A stretch of 64,000 bases of DNA. Origin: Steinernema hermaphroditum (taxonomy: Eukaryota > Nematoda > Chromadorea > Rhabditida > Steinernematidae). Both the position numbers and the translations under genes were made by a program. This document shows, piece by piece, positions 22,970 through 34,794 of the stretch. The stretch covers positions 7,342,012 to 7,406,011 of the forward strand of contig CM059623.1 in assembly GCA_030435675.1 (NCBI GenBank), in the 5' to 3' direction. How positions within the stretch are numbered: position 1 is the first letter of the stretch; every line of letters starts with the position of its first letter. Below the pieces are notes generated by a model. It was not told the DNA's origin, did not search any database, and worked only from the letters and a program-made list of their open reading frames with translations.

Positions 22970-25900
22970 TCAGGTGAGAAGAGACCACTCGGCGAAGCTG
23001 GGGATTGTTCTGCATGGAACCTGGGCAGCGATCGCCTTAATCTTCAGCGCTCTATCCTCAGTGAGGAGGACAACTCGTCGCCGCAGTATTTCAGAAACCG
23101 GCTCTCGTGTAGAGGACAATTTCCCTTCGAAGTGAACACAGCAGGAGAGAATCCTGTCATCATTGATGGCCTACAATAGAAATGCTGGAATTTGTAACAC
23201 AAACAGCAGGGCAAACTGACCTTTTTATCATCGCCGCGTGGTAGTTCTTCAGTTACAAAGTTAAGCGACAGCTGCCGATTTCCATTGCTCGTAACCGTGT
23301 AAACGCCGGGAAGCCGAGACTCAGAGATGTTGCGCAGATACTGTATTGCGAGCTGCGCTTGTTGACTGACCCAGTCGTTATGCTCAATGTCAGTGGGGCA
23401 AATATGTCCAGGTTTCTTCCCCACCATAGGTGAAGAAAATGGCTGCGACAACCCCGTAAGCTCCGCAATAACTAAAACATCGTATCTCGCGATAAGAACA
23501 GATGAGCATTCTAACCAGTTGTAGGAACAAGAATAGTGAAACGTCTGGATTCGATTATTTTCTGCAAGCTTGACAAGTGGTCAATGAAAGTATTCGTATC
23601 CGGGATCAGGTACTCCGGCGTTACTTCCAGAGTCGGCTTAGAAGAGCTAGCTTCTCGCATTTTCTCCCTCAATTTATTCTCTCGCTTCTTACGTTCTAGT
23701 TCCGAGATAATTTCGCCTTCCTGGACATGATGAACATACCAGAAGTGGGGATAAAAAACGGTTACCGGAAGTGAAGGCAATGATGGATCGCCATTTGGTG
23801 ACTCTGCGTCGGTGATTTTTCTGGGCGTAGGTGGATCATCAACATCGGTTGAAATTTCGTCCTGGCACACGAAACGTTGCAGTTTTGCATCAAACTGGAA
23901 GCACCGTAACCCTGAGCCATCAAGAAACTCAGCTGTAGACAGAATATTTGAGAATCTTGCGTGAAGTGCCAACAAGTTCTGAACAGAATATATGACTACA
24001 TTTCACCGTGCGATTGAATGTTTACCGAGTTTGCCGATTCTAGGATACTGCAGTTACTTTTAACTAGGTGAACTGACGGCGACTCCGATGGGAATACGTT
24101 ACAGAAAGACGACGTGAAAACCGCTTCCGGAAGAACAACCTCGATTGTATCGTTCACTCTGGGTGAGGAGGAAGTGGACTGCAGTCCCATCAGTCCTGAC
24201 GCCACCAAACGACTGAGTGCATTCGCAAGCTTCGCAAAGACCGGCCATGTCTCTACTTTTACCAAACCGCTGTTGAGCGATTCAAGAGAAGGCATTCCTA
24301 CGTACACATCTTTCACAAACGGCGTTGACATCCATGCGCTAACAGTGCTTAACGCTGGGATTACGCGGCCGACCTAAAATTCTCCTCGTCGTCGCATCTG
24401 CCTGACTTCACGAATTACCTTTGGGTCGACTGGATCTCCCCTTAAATAGCCTTCTAGCGAGTCAAGGTTTTTGATAACAGGTTCCATAAGAAGACCCCAG
24501 AAAGTCAGAATCATCTGAACTGCTACTTGCTGCTGTGCCGAACATGTGCCGTCTTCTGGGGCACCTAGAAGTAGCCCATTATATATTAGGTTGGAAAGTT
24601 GAAAATGTCCCATTTTAAAAATGCAACTTTTATAAAGACAAATATTTCACTCATTATAATCACCATTAGCTTGCACAACTTCAGCCCATTTCACGGACAG
24701 GAGCCAGAAGCCGTGATTACAAAAAAATGCTGGGTTTGGGATCGAAAAATGTTTTGGTCCAATATTCGACCTCTTTACCTATTTCTGAGTGATTTCCTCT
24801 GTTGCAGTCACTTACGGATGAACACAGATGAGGGTTAGATAGAGCTAAGAGAGTGCTACATGAATATTCAAACAAGAATCTCTCAGCTCAAAACGAAGAG
24901 CCATTCTGAATGTCAACTTGAAAATGTGAGGTCTAAGGCACAATTCCTGAAGTGTAGTTTTTTAATATTTGGCCTCTGCTTCCGTAAAGTAGAAGTGAAC
25001 TCGTGGAGTCACTATGTGGGCATGGTAGCTGTAAGTGTCACCCACATGCTGCATGTCCCCATTCCCTGTTATATAACTTAAAAAACTCCCTGGAACCATT
25101 GGAGTTAACAGAACATGGTGGTCTAACAAGGCCATCTTTTGGAGATTTGCACATGTGCTGGTATACGACCGGAACAACGATAGGTTCATTCTGCAGGTAA
25201 GACCCAAGGATGCTCGTGGTTAAAAGTGGTCACCGTCAATCACACAAACGGAGAACGTTCGCAATGAGCCACACAGACAGTTGATATTGTAGCGCTCTAC
25301 TTCCACTATGTCTCTGGCGATGCTAGGCTTTGAGTTTTTTTGCTGTTTTTCAGTGTTTTTTGCCGATTTTGTAGCCAGCAATGTTGTCAGTTAAGAGTTT
25401 CCTAAAACTTTATAGTTTTTTTCGCCCACTTCAGCCATTTACATGAGCGCCAATTTTGCCGCCCGCAGGGCTACAGTTTTTTGGCCCAACTTCAGACCTT
25501 TGCATGAGCACCAATCTCGCCGCCCGCAGGGCTATGGGCTATTTAGCTTTTAGTACCTGGAGGGCGCGAATTCGCGCACAGGCGCGTTAATAAATGAGTA
25601 AAAAGTTATAGTTGACGCATGGATGAGGGATGGCCATGGTCAACCGAGGCGCGCGCATGAGCGGCGAACACAACCCGCCCCCTGGCTTTGCAAACAGACC
25701 ACACAGTACGAGAATAGACGCGAATCAAAAATGGGACATTTTCAACTTTCCAACCTAATAGATGAAGAAAAAAATAAACATACTTTTCATAGCATTCACA
25801 TGGACGCAATAAATGAAGATCGATGCAAGCTGCACGAGCTGCTGCGCTGTCAGGGGGCATTGTTCACGATCTAACAAGGCCCTGAGGAGGCAAACTGCTC

Positions 25901-28900
25901 TCTCGCTAACGCTCTCGTATCGTTCCATCCCGATCTTCGTGGATATCAGGCCTGCTGCGTGGAGTGTGTAAGCTACTGCCCACTTATATAACGAAACCAC
26001 AGGTTCATTGGTGAAATAATTTGATCTTTCACTGTCCACTTCCGAGAGACGAGCGGATTTCATCCCACTGTCAGGAAGAATCCAGATTTCGTCATTCCGT
26101 TCGACTGTTGTTGTAACCTGTGAAGCTGCACGTCCGATTCGTTCATTAACGTCATTTTTGTACGTATCAACCTAAACAAGAGCTGAAAGCAAGCACTTCA
26201 TATTCAATCTACCCTAAGATGTTGATCATTGAATGCTGCGTCAAGTGGATGTTTGGCTGTTTCCACAGCGTACTTGGCAGAAATGGCTCGTACATAGTAA
26301 AATACCGTGTCGAGGTAACGATGCTGGAAAATATGACATACAGTAGGAACAACGGTAGATGACAGAGCACGAAGAATAACCCCAGGACAAACCAGACATA
26401 AAAATGGGAAACGGCAATAAAGCAAGTGCGCAGAAAGTCATCAACCACAACCTCCCGGACAACCGACCAGATACCAAAACGAGCCACAAAACAAGGACAT
26501 GACGTGGTAGAGTTAGTGCGTACCCACAGAGCAAAGCTGAACAAGTGAGAGAGATAACAGCACCTGTTCTAACAGTTTCCGCGCTTGAATAAACGAGCCA
26601 ACACGAAGGAAGGCCGCATCGCGACGACTACGTAACGGATTCCGCTGCATAATCTACAAAACACAAGTGAAAAATGAAAGGGGCCGATATATCAAAGAAA
26701 AGGAGCTGAGGGTCTCTGTGAATTACATTCCATAACGTTATGCGGAAAATCAAGCATTCTAGCATAACTTAAAATCAAAGAGCATAGTGTGACTATATAG
26801 TTCCAGAAGCAAATTCACATGAGCAGCATACGACATGCAAAAATGGACCAAAAGGGGTAAAAACAGTTTGTGAAAAATCACATGTCAGATGAGGTAGCAA
26901 AGGCAAACATTACGTCACACTTGAAGAATGAAACTTACCGTGTAGAGCGCTATGAGAGCCAACTGGTTGTAGCACCGACCGTTTGAAGGATTCAGCTGGG
27001 CACCCTTGCAGTACCAGCTAAATGCAAGCCTTAAACAATACCTTAAAGAATATATCATACAGTCGAGATGAAGAGTAATCCTTAATTCCTCGAATCATGG
27101 CCTTGTAGCGATGAAGATCTCCAATAGATATCATTTGTCTTTGGATCAAAAGCAAAGCAATCTAAAGAACGTAATCAAGTACTCAATATATACACAAGCA
27201 GATTGTTTTTGAGCACCTTGATATCGCGTGATCCACCTGTTTTGGCGCCTCCTCCGACAACCGCACAGCTTGACATATCATCACTCGGCAGGCCATTAGG
27301 CCAATACAAATGGTCAACGATGTTGAATTCAAACTTTTCTTCGATGGAATGTAGGAGGTGCTCATAAAAACGCAAACTCTGAAAGAACGGTGACTTGAGT
27401 TCGCCTGGAAAAAAACTTACAGTGTCTACGAAATCTATCAGAATATTGCGAAATTCCTTCCCGCACGGATTGGAAGTATTGCTAGCGCTCCTCAAGGCTT
27501 CAATTGGTCCGTAAAAACAGCTTTTCCACAAGAATATGTCCATTCTTTTCGTATACGTGTAATCAATATCGAGGAGAACGACGTCATGGTAGATCTTGGA
27601 GAGTTTCGAACTAAAATAGTATTCGATGAAACTTACGTAGGTAGAACTGACGGAAATACCTGATATCGTTAAGCTCTTTTCCAGAATTTATATCTCCTGT
27701 GGACACATTCTCGCATAATCCTTCGATTCGTTCCTGGTACCGTTTCATGTCAACCGAATAAGTGTGTGAGATTTCTTTTTCTGTGACAGATGACGTGGGC
27801 GATCCGACACCCCGTAATCGTGAACCTTCGGGTACAGGCGGTTTTGAACGCGGGTCGTTCGATTTAGCATGCTTAACATAAGCACAAGTTTGTGCTATGT
27901 GCTAGTGCATTCACTTACAGATCGCTGCGGTGATCTGATGTCGAATGTAACCGTTTCTAACTGATTAGCTTGAGGTGTGGATGGTTCCGAAGGTTGTAAC
28001 GAACGGCGTCCTGGGGTGGACCGTCCCTTTTGTTGTGCTCTTCGATCTTGAACTTTTGCGTTGCTCGCGTTCCTAAAAAGACAAAGATAATCCCAGGATC
28101 CGGAATTTAATGAAGGTTTTCCAGTGGGGTTCGCCGACCTACCTCCACTGGCGATCTTCTTCGGGACTACGATTCACCCTTCGACTATTCGGAATAGGAC
28201 TATAATCGGCCGTGAAGAGTTTAGCTCCGTTAGAGATGATGCCGCGTCGACCATTTAACTCTTGCCGCTCGTAAGTGGGCGTTCGGCAACCTTCATTATC
28301 TGATGGGTTTTCTCGGATAGATTCGCTAACGCTACTTCTTGACGGACTGTCTGTAATATCGGGAGAGTGAACATAATAGATGCTTCCAACTTCTGTACCG
28401 TTTCTGTTATGGCCGCGACGAGCACTACGTTTGTGGCAAGACTCAGAACCCAAGTTCGACATGGTCGAGTGCTTCATGGAGATACTTCCTCTCTGCTTTG
28501 GCGATAATGAAGAAGATGCGTACTGGGCCTCGTTCTTTGCTCGTTCCTCTTCCAATTTCTAAAAAAAACATGGACTTCTTTGAGGGAAATAGGCTAACAA
28601 CTCACTCTCTCCTGCTCTTGCTCGTGCTTCGCCATTTCAGCGGACCAATCAAACTAAAACAGAAACAAACGCAAAATGGGCGGCATCGATTGAAAACGAA
28701 CCGACGCTGTGTGTTCCTTCAAAATCGATTCAATTGAAATGACAGACGGTGAAACGGAGGCAACGCTGCCAGCCTGCGAAAGCAAATCGTCACAGGAAGC
28801 GAAGGGTTCGCCGCAATACGACTGCTGAACCCAACTCGTCAACATTCACCGGGAAGAAGAGTGACAAACCGTTTCATCGAAATCGTTCCCGCCAAAGTTG

Positions 28901-29864
28901 CTCGCAGAGTCATTTTTGCTGGCTGGACGCTCTGACTGAATACTTCGAGTGGAGTTCAGCCGACGCCGACCTGAAGACCGATTTCCGATATTGTGATTGT
29001 CGTTGTACTGCTGTCCTCTTGGTTGCACTGTATAATAGTCATGTGCATTATTGCTAAAGTTAGGACCACGCTGGCTTCGAATTCTAGGCTGCTCGCGACG
29101 CTGCGGACGGTTGTCTTCAGGATAGCCTTCACCTTTGATTATGTTAAATGTCGGAGGCCTGTCATAGAGTGACTGGCTCGAGTTCTACAATAGAGCTATT
29201 GAAAACATTTACAAAAGCCGATAAACTTGCGTGATGATGGTTTCTATGACGACCTCCGCCGCTATTCACCACAATTTTTGGTCCTCGATTTCTGTGCGAA
29301 TTCGATGATTCGTTGAGATCAGCCACACTCCCTTGTCTCGATGATGCTGCAGAGTTCTTCCCGCTTCGGGGCGTTCCTCCACCCGCGCGATTTTTCTTCT
29401 GCTGGCGATACGTCGCTGTTTCGAAGCCCGTCGTACTGCCGGAGTGCGGACGAATTTCGCTCAGAGAATTTTGCGACGCAGCACTCTCTGGAATGGAACA
29501 AACAAATGAAACAACAGTTCCATCTAGCAAAGAAGCAAAAAGAAAGAACCAACCGTTTCCATGAGAGCGTCTACCCCGATTCGACCCACCACTGGAGCGT
29601 TTGGACCCAGAATCTGAACACGAAGAAAATGATTAGGGAGCTCGGTCCACGGAACGTACCTTTCTTGGAATGGTCACTGGACTTCTGCTGTGAGGAGCAG
29701 TTTTTTGGAACGGATGTCGGCGACGAAGAGGCCGTTGGCTTCGACGTTAGTGTGATGTCGGTTCCCTTGCGCATCATGCCGGGTCGGTAGATCTGGATCT
29801 CCGGGCGCTTTCTGGTCTTAGCGGCCTCCGCAGACTCCGTCGAACCGCTTCCTCCCTCGGACAT
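22970..29864 (-). CDS. smg-6: SMG-6, PIN-domain endonuclease of nonsense-mediated mRNA decay
   Basis: The Met at 29864 starts MSEGGSGSTESAEAAKTRKR, followed by PEIQIYRPGMMRKG. A long Ser/Asn/Arg-rich region (29.8-28.0 kb) comes next. The 14-3-3-like/TPR region follows with FRNILIDFVDTVSFF (27.45 kb), GDLHRYKAMIRGIKDYSS (27.1 kb), QLNPSNGRCYNQLALIALYT (26.95-27.0 kb) and HRYLDTVFYYVRAIS (26.3 kb). The helical middle region includes LIPALSTV-like VIPALSTVSAWM (24.35 kb). The C-terminal PIN nuclease carries acidic active-site positions in IPDTNTFIDHLSSLQKIIE (23.6 kb), INDDRILSCCVHF and VVLLTEDRALKIKA (23.05 kb). It ends PSFAEWSLLT. SMG-6 cleaves mRNA near premature stops with UPF1; all three aspartate motifs look intact, so a working nuclease is expected. 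More than a dozen short introns are present, one enlarged by a MITE at 24586-25758. Confidence 0.9.
24586..25758. mobile_element. Complete Tc1/mariner-type MITE in a smg-6 intron
   Basis: The two ends are perfect 31-bp inverted repeats (outer bases TTAGGTTGGAAAGTTGAAAA) flanked by TA on both sides, as expected for Tc1/mariner insertion. No intact transposase is present. Removing the element plus one TA restores an intron of about 45 nt between the smg-6 exons ending near 25787 (HVNAMK) and starting at 24564 (GAPEDGTC). The element carries a block (25230-25600) also found inverted at 40085-40345, including a tRNA-like segment. Confidence 0.85.
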
Positions 29865-30596
29865 AGTCGGTGATGGCGCAGCCCTGAAAGCTGAGATGTC
29901 AAAGAAGAAACAGAGGAGCGGGCAACGCGATCGCGTTCCAAAAAGCAAAACTTTCGGTCGTGACTTTTTTCTGCAAGCAGCGTCGAGTTGACCGAGCGAA
30001 CGAAAATATCCCGCGAAAAATCAGAAATTAAAAACGATCAGCGCACCGCCGCGAGCGGTCGAGTGTGCGGGCGCCGCGGAGGCCCGCGATCGCCACATTC
30101 TTTACTCAGCACCCGCTCCTCGCCGACAAAGAAACACTGTTTACTAAATTCTGCGGCCACCTCATCGAAGTCGTTCCAGCACGCACCTATCTTCTCGTGC
30201 CGTGCACGTCTTCTGGTGCTCTCGGCTACTGGAATTTCGATAGATTCAATGTGATATTTTATGTGTTACGCTGTTCGACCAGTTATGAGTGAAATTTGAA
30301 GTGTTTTGGGCCATATATTCATACCTTATCATCACACATCAAGCATCTTCATACTTGCTCGGCGATGCCGACTGTACAGATAAAAAGAGAGATGCTGGAG
30401 ATGCGCTCTGAGTGAAACAAACAATTCGAATCGAAGTGCACTACACCAATCAATAACCATTATGTTATGAAAGGATTGATATCATAAATCATTAAATTTT
30501 TTATGAACTGTATATAAAGCATTTATAAACTGTTTAAATATCATCTGATGCTAAGACACGTCACGCTTCAAGAGTTTCTATGTTATCAACCTGGAT
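29865..30596. other. Gap between smg-6 and the unknown membrane-protein gene
   Basis: This should contain the smg-6 promoter and the 3' UTR of the gene that ends at 30597. The portion 30430-30560 is clearly AT-rich, unlike its surroundings. No coding exon could be supported. Confidence 0.5.
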
Positions 30597-31805
30597 CAAA
30601 GTTTCTTTCGATGGCTTGAACAGCTTACCAAACGAGAAGTGGACAGCTTGAAACCAATGCGGAACATACATTTCTTTCCGACCATTCTGAAATTATTTAG
30701 GTTAGAAATTTAGAGGGTCCCCCAAGTGATGAATGCCAATTTGGCTGAGACTTTGCACACTAGCACAACTTCGGACGTGAACTGGAGTGCCGTGCGGCAC
30801 GTCGGCCTCTTTCTAAATTTTATGGCATATCCAAAAAGGAGCAATATCGTTTCTCACCGACGAGTTATCTAAGCGGCGGTTACCAATGGGTCACAAGACC
30901 GACACCATACCGACGCGGGGCCGATGAGCCATACAGCTCGCGACTCCACAGCCGAGGTTCTACTAGTGTAGAAAGTTTTGGCCAAATCGGCGTTATCACG
31001 TGGGAGACTTCTCTTGTGAGTGCAAAATTCAAATAATGATTACCGTAACGACGAGCTTTAGTACAAAGAGCTGTGTGAAGACTATTCCCGGTAAAGCAGC
31101 AAGCATCGTAATGTAGGCAATTGGATGACCGCGCTTCTCGGCGATTTCACGTTTCTCTTCAAGCTGTTTTAGCATCGCGTCCATCGTGAGGTTTCTGTGA
31201 GACGGAATAAGCTTCAATTTCGACACTTCTTTGTTTCGCAGCACAAACAAAAAGTTCAACAACGTCGACTTTAGTTCGTGCTCGAAGACGTCGTTGTCGA
31301 CCAGGTCATACTCCAATGAGCCGAGGCGACTGTCGACGAAGGCGGTGGCATAGCGCTCCTCCTCAAAAAAATCGTCTTTCCACCGCATAATTCCGAAGAA
31401 GAGCTGTAGACGAGTAGTGCTTTTGAGGTGTCTGGAGTAGTTGCAAGGTTTCGCCCGCGGGCCTCGATTCTTGAAGAGAACGACGGCGCTCTCTTCGTTC
31501 AACGCCTCTGCCTGAAGAACACACAAAAAAAAACGTAAATAGACAGGTCCAACTCTCCTAACCTCTTTCAACTTCTGACAAACGCTATCGGCGGAGTGGA
31601 TCTCGATAGAAGTGGAAATATTCCATTCGCCTAGAATCCGAGAGACCATCTCGCTCGTCACGCGTGGCTCATCCTCGACGGTGAAGATCCGAATGGGCAA
31701 GGCGTCCGCTCTGGGAAGCGGTGCAAAGGTTCCGATGGCTTCTGCATCGAAGAAGAGAGAGAGCAAGAAGACGAATGAAAAGAACGTCCCGATCGGGAAA
31801 TGCAT
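30597..31805 (-). CDS. Unknown secretory/membrane protein with signal peptide and C-terminal hydrophobic segment
   Basis: The Met at 31805 opens a signal peptide (MHFPIGTFFSFVFLLSLFF, cleavage near DAEA). The ectodomain follows with PIRIFTVEDEPRVTSEMV, then, after a small intron near 31505-31560, ALNEESAVVLFKNRG, RLQLFFGIMRWKDDFF and LVDNDVFEHELKSTLLNFLF. Next comes a helix (TMDAMLKQLEEKREIAEK) and a hydrophobic span (ITMLAALPGIVFTQLFVLKL). A 350-nt intron (donor at 31039, inside a TACGGTA heptamer) leads to a last exon at 30686-30597, NGRKEMYVPHWFQAVHF through KLFKPSKET. I do not recognise the family. A type I membrane protein with a short basic cytosolic tail is the simplest reading. It is divergently transcribed from the RING gene 144 bp away. 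Confidence 0.65.
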
Positions 31806-31949
31806 TTTACAAAACTGACGCTTCAAGGGCGGGTCCTCCCACGAAGTGCGGTCCAGACAGTAGACGTTGCAATCATAGACACTGCTACCCTTAAAAGGCT
31901 TCCCACCATTCGTCTCGTTGGTTGCAGAGTCGAAGCAGTGTTCGGGATG
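31806..31949. promoter_or_regulatory. Short shared (bidirectional) promoter
   Basis: Only about 144 bp separates the start codons of the divergent membrane-protein and RING genes. Both must take their basal promoter from this interval unless one is trans-spliced from further upstream. No TATA box is evident. Confidence 0.5.
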
Positions 31950-32794
31950 TCGGAGCACATTAAGGCCCAGTGGGCCAGCTCACCGGAGTATTCCACGCAC
32001 AAGGAAACGGATCTCTACACGCCCGAGGCGAACTCCGTCTCGTCATCTTGCTCGTCTCTGGATTCACAAGAAAGCAGCTTATCTGTCATGGTAGGTCCCG
32101 GTGGGTATTTTCACTAACTCGATAATTTCAGTTGGAAACGTTGGCCTGCGATGGGCCCTGTCGGCAGCTGATGGAGCTGAAGATACTGAAGTCTTTTGAC
32201 TGTGGACACGTATTTTGTGAGACTTGCCTGTTAGAAGCGATCGCCAAAGGTGGGCATGTACTCGTTACTGCTTCATTGTTCCCGATAATTTAGGAAATGT
32301 ACAAGTGAAGTGCCCGGCAAAGAAGTGTGTCCGGCGAAGCCAGTTCCAGCTCTCCCCTTTGCACAACGACGGCGTGAAGGAGCACACCTTTGTCCAGTCG
32401 CAGAACTTGTGCTTGGAGTCGTCAACAATTTCCCCCTGCAGCAGCTCATTCGACACGTCTTCACCCTCTTCGGCAAGATCATGAACTAGGGAGCTATTGT
32501 GCAGTTAATTTATTACAGAGTTCAAGTGGAATGGTTTCCTCGTCATCATTTTCGTATTCCTCCGCTACAACAACAGACACATCCAGTCAGCGTTTTCGTA
32601 CCGAATCCTCAGGAACGTCGACGATGTCGAGTTACTGTTCCTGCTGCACAACCTCCTGCTTCTTGGATTCGACCGCTTGCTTCAGTTCCACCTTAGAATC
32701 GTGTCTCAGCCTCTCAACAATATCATCTCCGTCCGTTTTTAAGGATGCCAACTCGGTAACTGGCATTGAACCCTCCGAGGACTCGACCTCTTAA
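31950..32794 (+). CDS. RING-finger protein (probable E3 ubiquitin ligase) with Ser-rich tail
   Basis: The Met at 31950 begins MSEHIKAQWASSPEYSTHKE. After an intron at 32092-32131 the RING starts: LACDGPCRQLMELKILKSF-DCGHVFCETCLL-EAIAKG. A 47-nt intron follows, then VQVKCPAKKCVRR. This is a C3HC4-like zinc pattern with a somewhat unusual first knuckle (CDGPC). The frame then runs through Ser-rich sequence to a TGA at 32482. A GC-AG intron (about 32471-32516) would instead skip this stop and continue for 90 or so residues of Ser/Thr/Cys-rich sequence (SSGMVSSSSFSYSSATTTDT...GIEPSEDSTS) to the TAA at 32792. I favour the longer form because the downstream frame is open and compositionally matched. 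Ubiquitin-ligase activity is inferred from the RING only. Confidence 0.65.
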
Positions 32795-34401
32795 CGCTTT
32801 TATGCCTTTCGTGTTTCTGTTCAGTTTCGTAGATGCCAACAACGCCGTTTCGCCCTTCCCCTTCGAGCTAGCCTGTCTCTGGCGGCCCCCGCTCCGCTGT
32901 TCTCACAACCTTCGCCTCATTTTATGTCCTCGCTCGGCGAATGAATGATAAGGCGAAGACGAAACGGTCTTTGTTAGGGTTGGCGCGGACGGGTTCTTGT
33001 TGTTGCCGTGGGCGATGCGTTGCCGGCCGGTTCGTCGCCCGGACTGACATGTTGGCCCCACAGATGTGAACGCGAGGGGAAGTCACCGTCGGCCGAACAG
33101 AGTGCGCGTTTCCCCCCCTGCCCTCAGGCGACACTTTGAATTCTTACGCCATGACACGCGGTCAGAGTTCGCCCAGCATAGATAGAGTGATTCAAAGAAA
33201 ATGACGCAAGAAAAGATAACATTTGCCCCGCTGATAGAGGAGGGAGGTTGGTGAAGGCTCCTGGAAACGCCACTGTTCTCTCGGAGTGTTCCACGGGCGC
33301 CCATGGATTCGAGTTGTGCCCCCTGCAAAGCGATTGCGAAGGCAGTTAGTCGTCGGACGAAGAAGATGCTTCGAGCGAGTGGGAAGAAAGCGAAGACGCC
33401 GGTAACGATGGGAATGGTGAGTATCTTGGTTCAAGAGTCTGAGGGTCTCCTGGCGCAGGAGCGAGGTGTTTCCCGTCCGCATGCGAAGGCGATCGTAATT
33501 CATCGCCTGAGTGGGTCGTCGCGGAGCGGAGATGGTGGGGTTTGCGACGGCGAGATGACAAATATGCCTTAGGGGGCCAACCCAGGAGTTCGCCCGTGTG
33601 CGGAGATAATGGTGCGCGAAGACGCGTGGCGACAGTGGGCGCCGAGGGGCCGGCGACGGTCGTCGAAGGAAGAAGGAGAAGATGAGAAGAGGCGAAGGCG
33701 AAAGACTGGTCGCGAAACAGGATTGATCGCCGAAAAAGCGGCGAGCGAAGAGCGATTAAATCGCTGGCGACAGAAGACGGAAAGACAGAAGGAGACGGTG
33801 ACTTCCAGCGGAGCGCATGGCCTCGAGCGGAGGACGCATTATGCGTGCGCATGCCTAACGAGAAACAGTGGCCGCGACGGAGGGCCGCCAGTCATCAACC
33901 TAAATTCCTTCGCGGTGGGCGACCCTTTCGAGTGCGATCCGTCGAGGAGATACCGGACAGTAGCAATTACTCATGCACGAAGGGGGCCACTGAACCTTCG
34001 AAGACCTTCGCCGCCTTGAATCGGTCATAACCCTTGCACACTGGGAACGTAGTGGATAGAGAAACTTTATAAAAAATATCGTATTTCTTTGCAACCACGG
34101 CACTGGCATAGAATATATTAGACTACGGAGTATTTACATAATATGCATCGCTGGAATGGGGAATTGTGAGAAGTCGTCGGAATCTACAATATAAAGCTAC
34201 TCTGGAAGGACCTCTAGAAGGTCTGAAGGCAAGAAGGTGAGAAGGACGGCAAGAGAAGCGACTTGCTGGTCGTAAGTGGAGGAACCCGGAACCCGTCAAT
34301 TAAAAGACAAAAGGCGAAGTGGCGAAAGCTGTGAAGGAGAGTCTGAGTGCAGAGAAGAGGGAAATGCGTGGGGCACAATGTACATGGAGGAGGTCGAGGC
34401 T
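32795..34401. other. 1.6-kb intergenic region
   Basis: No exon is supported on either strand; open frames at 33.3-33.9 kb overlap on both strands, as expected for GC-rich DNA. It separates the RING gene from the 3' end of the zinc-finger gene. Confidence 0.45.
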
Positions 34402-34794
34402 TCACTCACTCGTCGTCGAATTCGGAGTCGTGGACGGCGGCGGTGTCGGAGGGTCGGAGCCAGAGGAGGAGGCCGACGTCACCGGGCAGCTGGCGTTGGC
34501 CAGGGAGGCGAGGGCGCCGAGTTCAAGCACGATCCGGAGGGACTGGATGGTGAGGGAGCGGTTCTCGCCTTGGAAGGCGTCGAAGCTGGTGTGTTTCGCC
34601 TCGTAGTGGCGTCGCATGTTGTATTCCTTGGGCACGGAGATCTGGGAGTGGCAAAGGAGGCACACGAAGCGGCCCTGCGAGGGCACGAAGCAGTACTTGT
34701 CGATCCAGCGCTCGTTGAATCGACGGTTCTCCTCGGCGAGGCGCCGTTTGCGGAGGGTCGGCACCGGGGTCGCCTTCTCCACCTTCTCGGTCAT
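34402..34794 (-). CDS. Small SPIN-DOC/BED-like zinc-finger protein, possibly derived from a hAT transposase
   Basis: A single-exon reading of 130 residues starts at Met 34794 (MTEKVEKATPVPTLRKRRLA). The core RRFNERWIDKYCFVPSQGRF, VCLLCHSQISVPKEYNMRRH and YEAKHTSF matches the C2H2-type SPIN-DOC-like zinc finger (C-x2-C...H-x4-H) found in SPINDOC, GTF2IRD2, EPM2AIP1 and other proteins descended from Charlie-type hAT elements. A short helix (LTIQSLRIVLELGALASL) and a Ser/Pro/Thr tail ending PNSTTSE follow. No hAT catalytic region is present, so only the zinc finger remains. A nuclear, chromatin- or DNA-related role is inferred. The frame is open further upstream, so additional N-terminal sequence cannot be excluded. 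Confidence 0.7.
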   Translation of the reverse strand: MTEKVEKATPVPTLRKRRLAEENRRFNERWIDKYCFVPSQGRFVCLLCHSQISVPKEYNMRRHYEAKHTSFDAFQGENRSLTIQSLRIVLELGALASLANASCPVTSASSSGSDPPTPPPSTTPNSTTSE

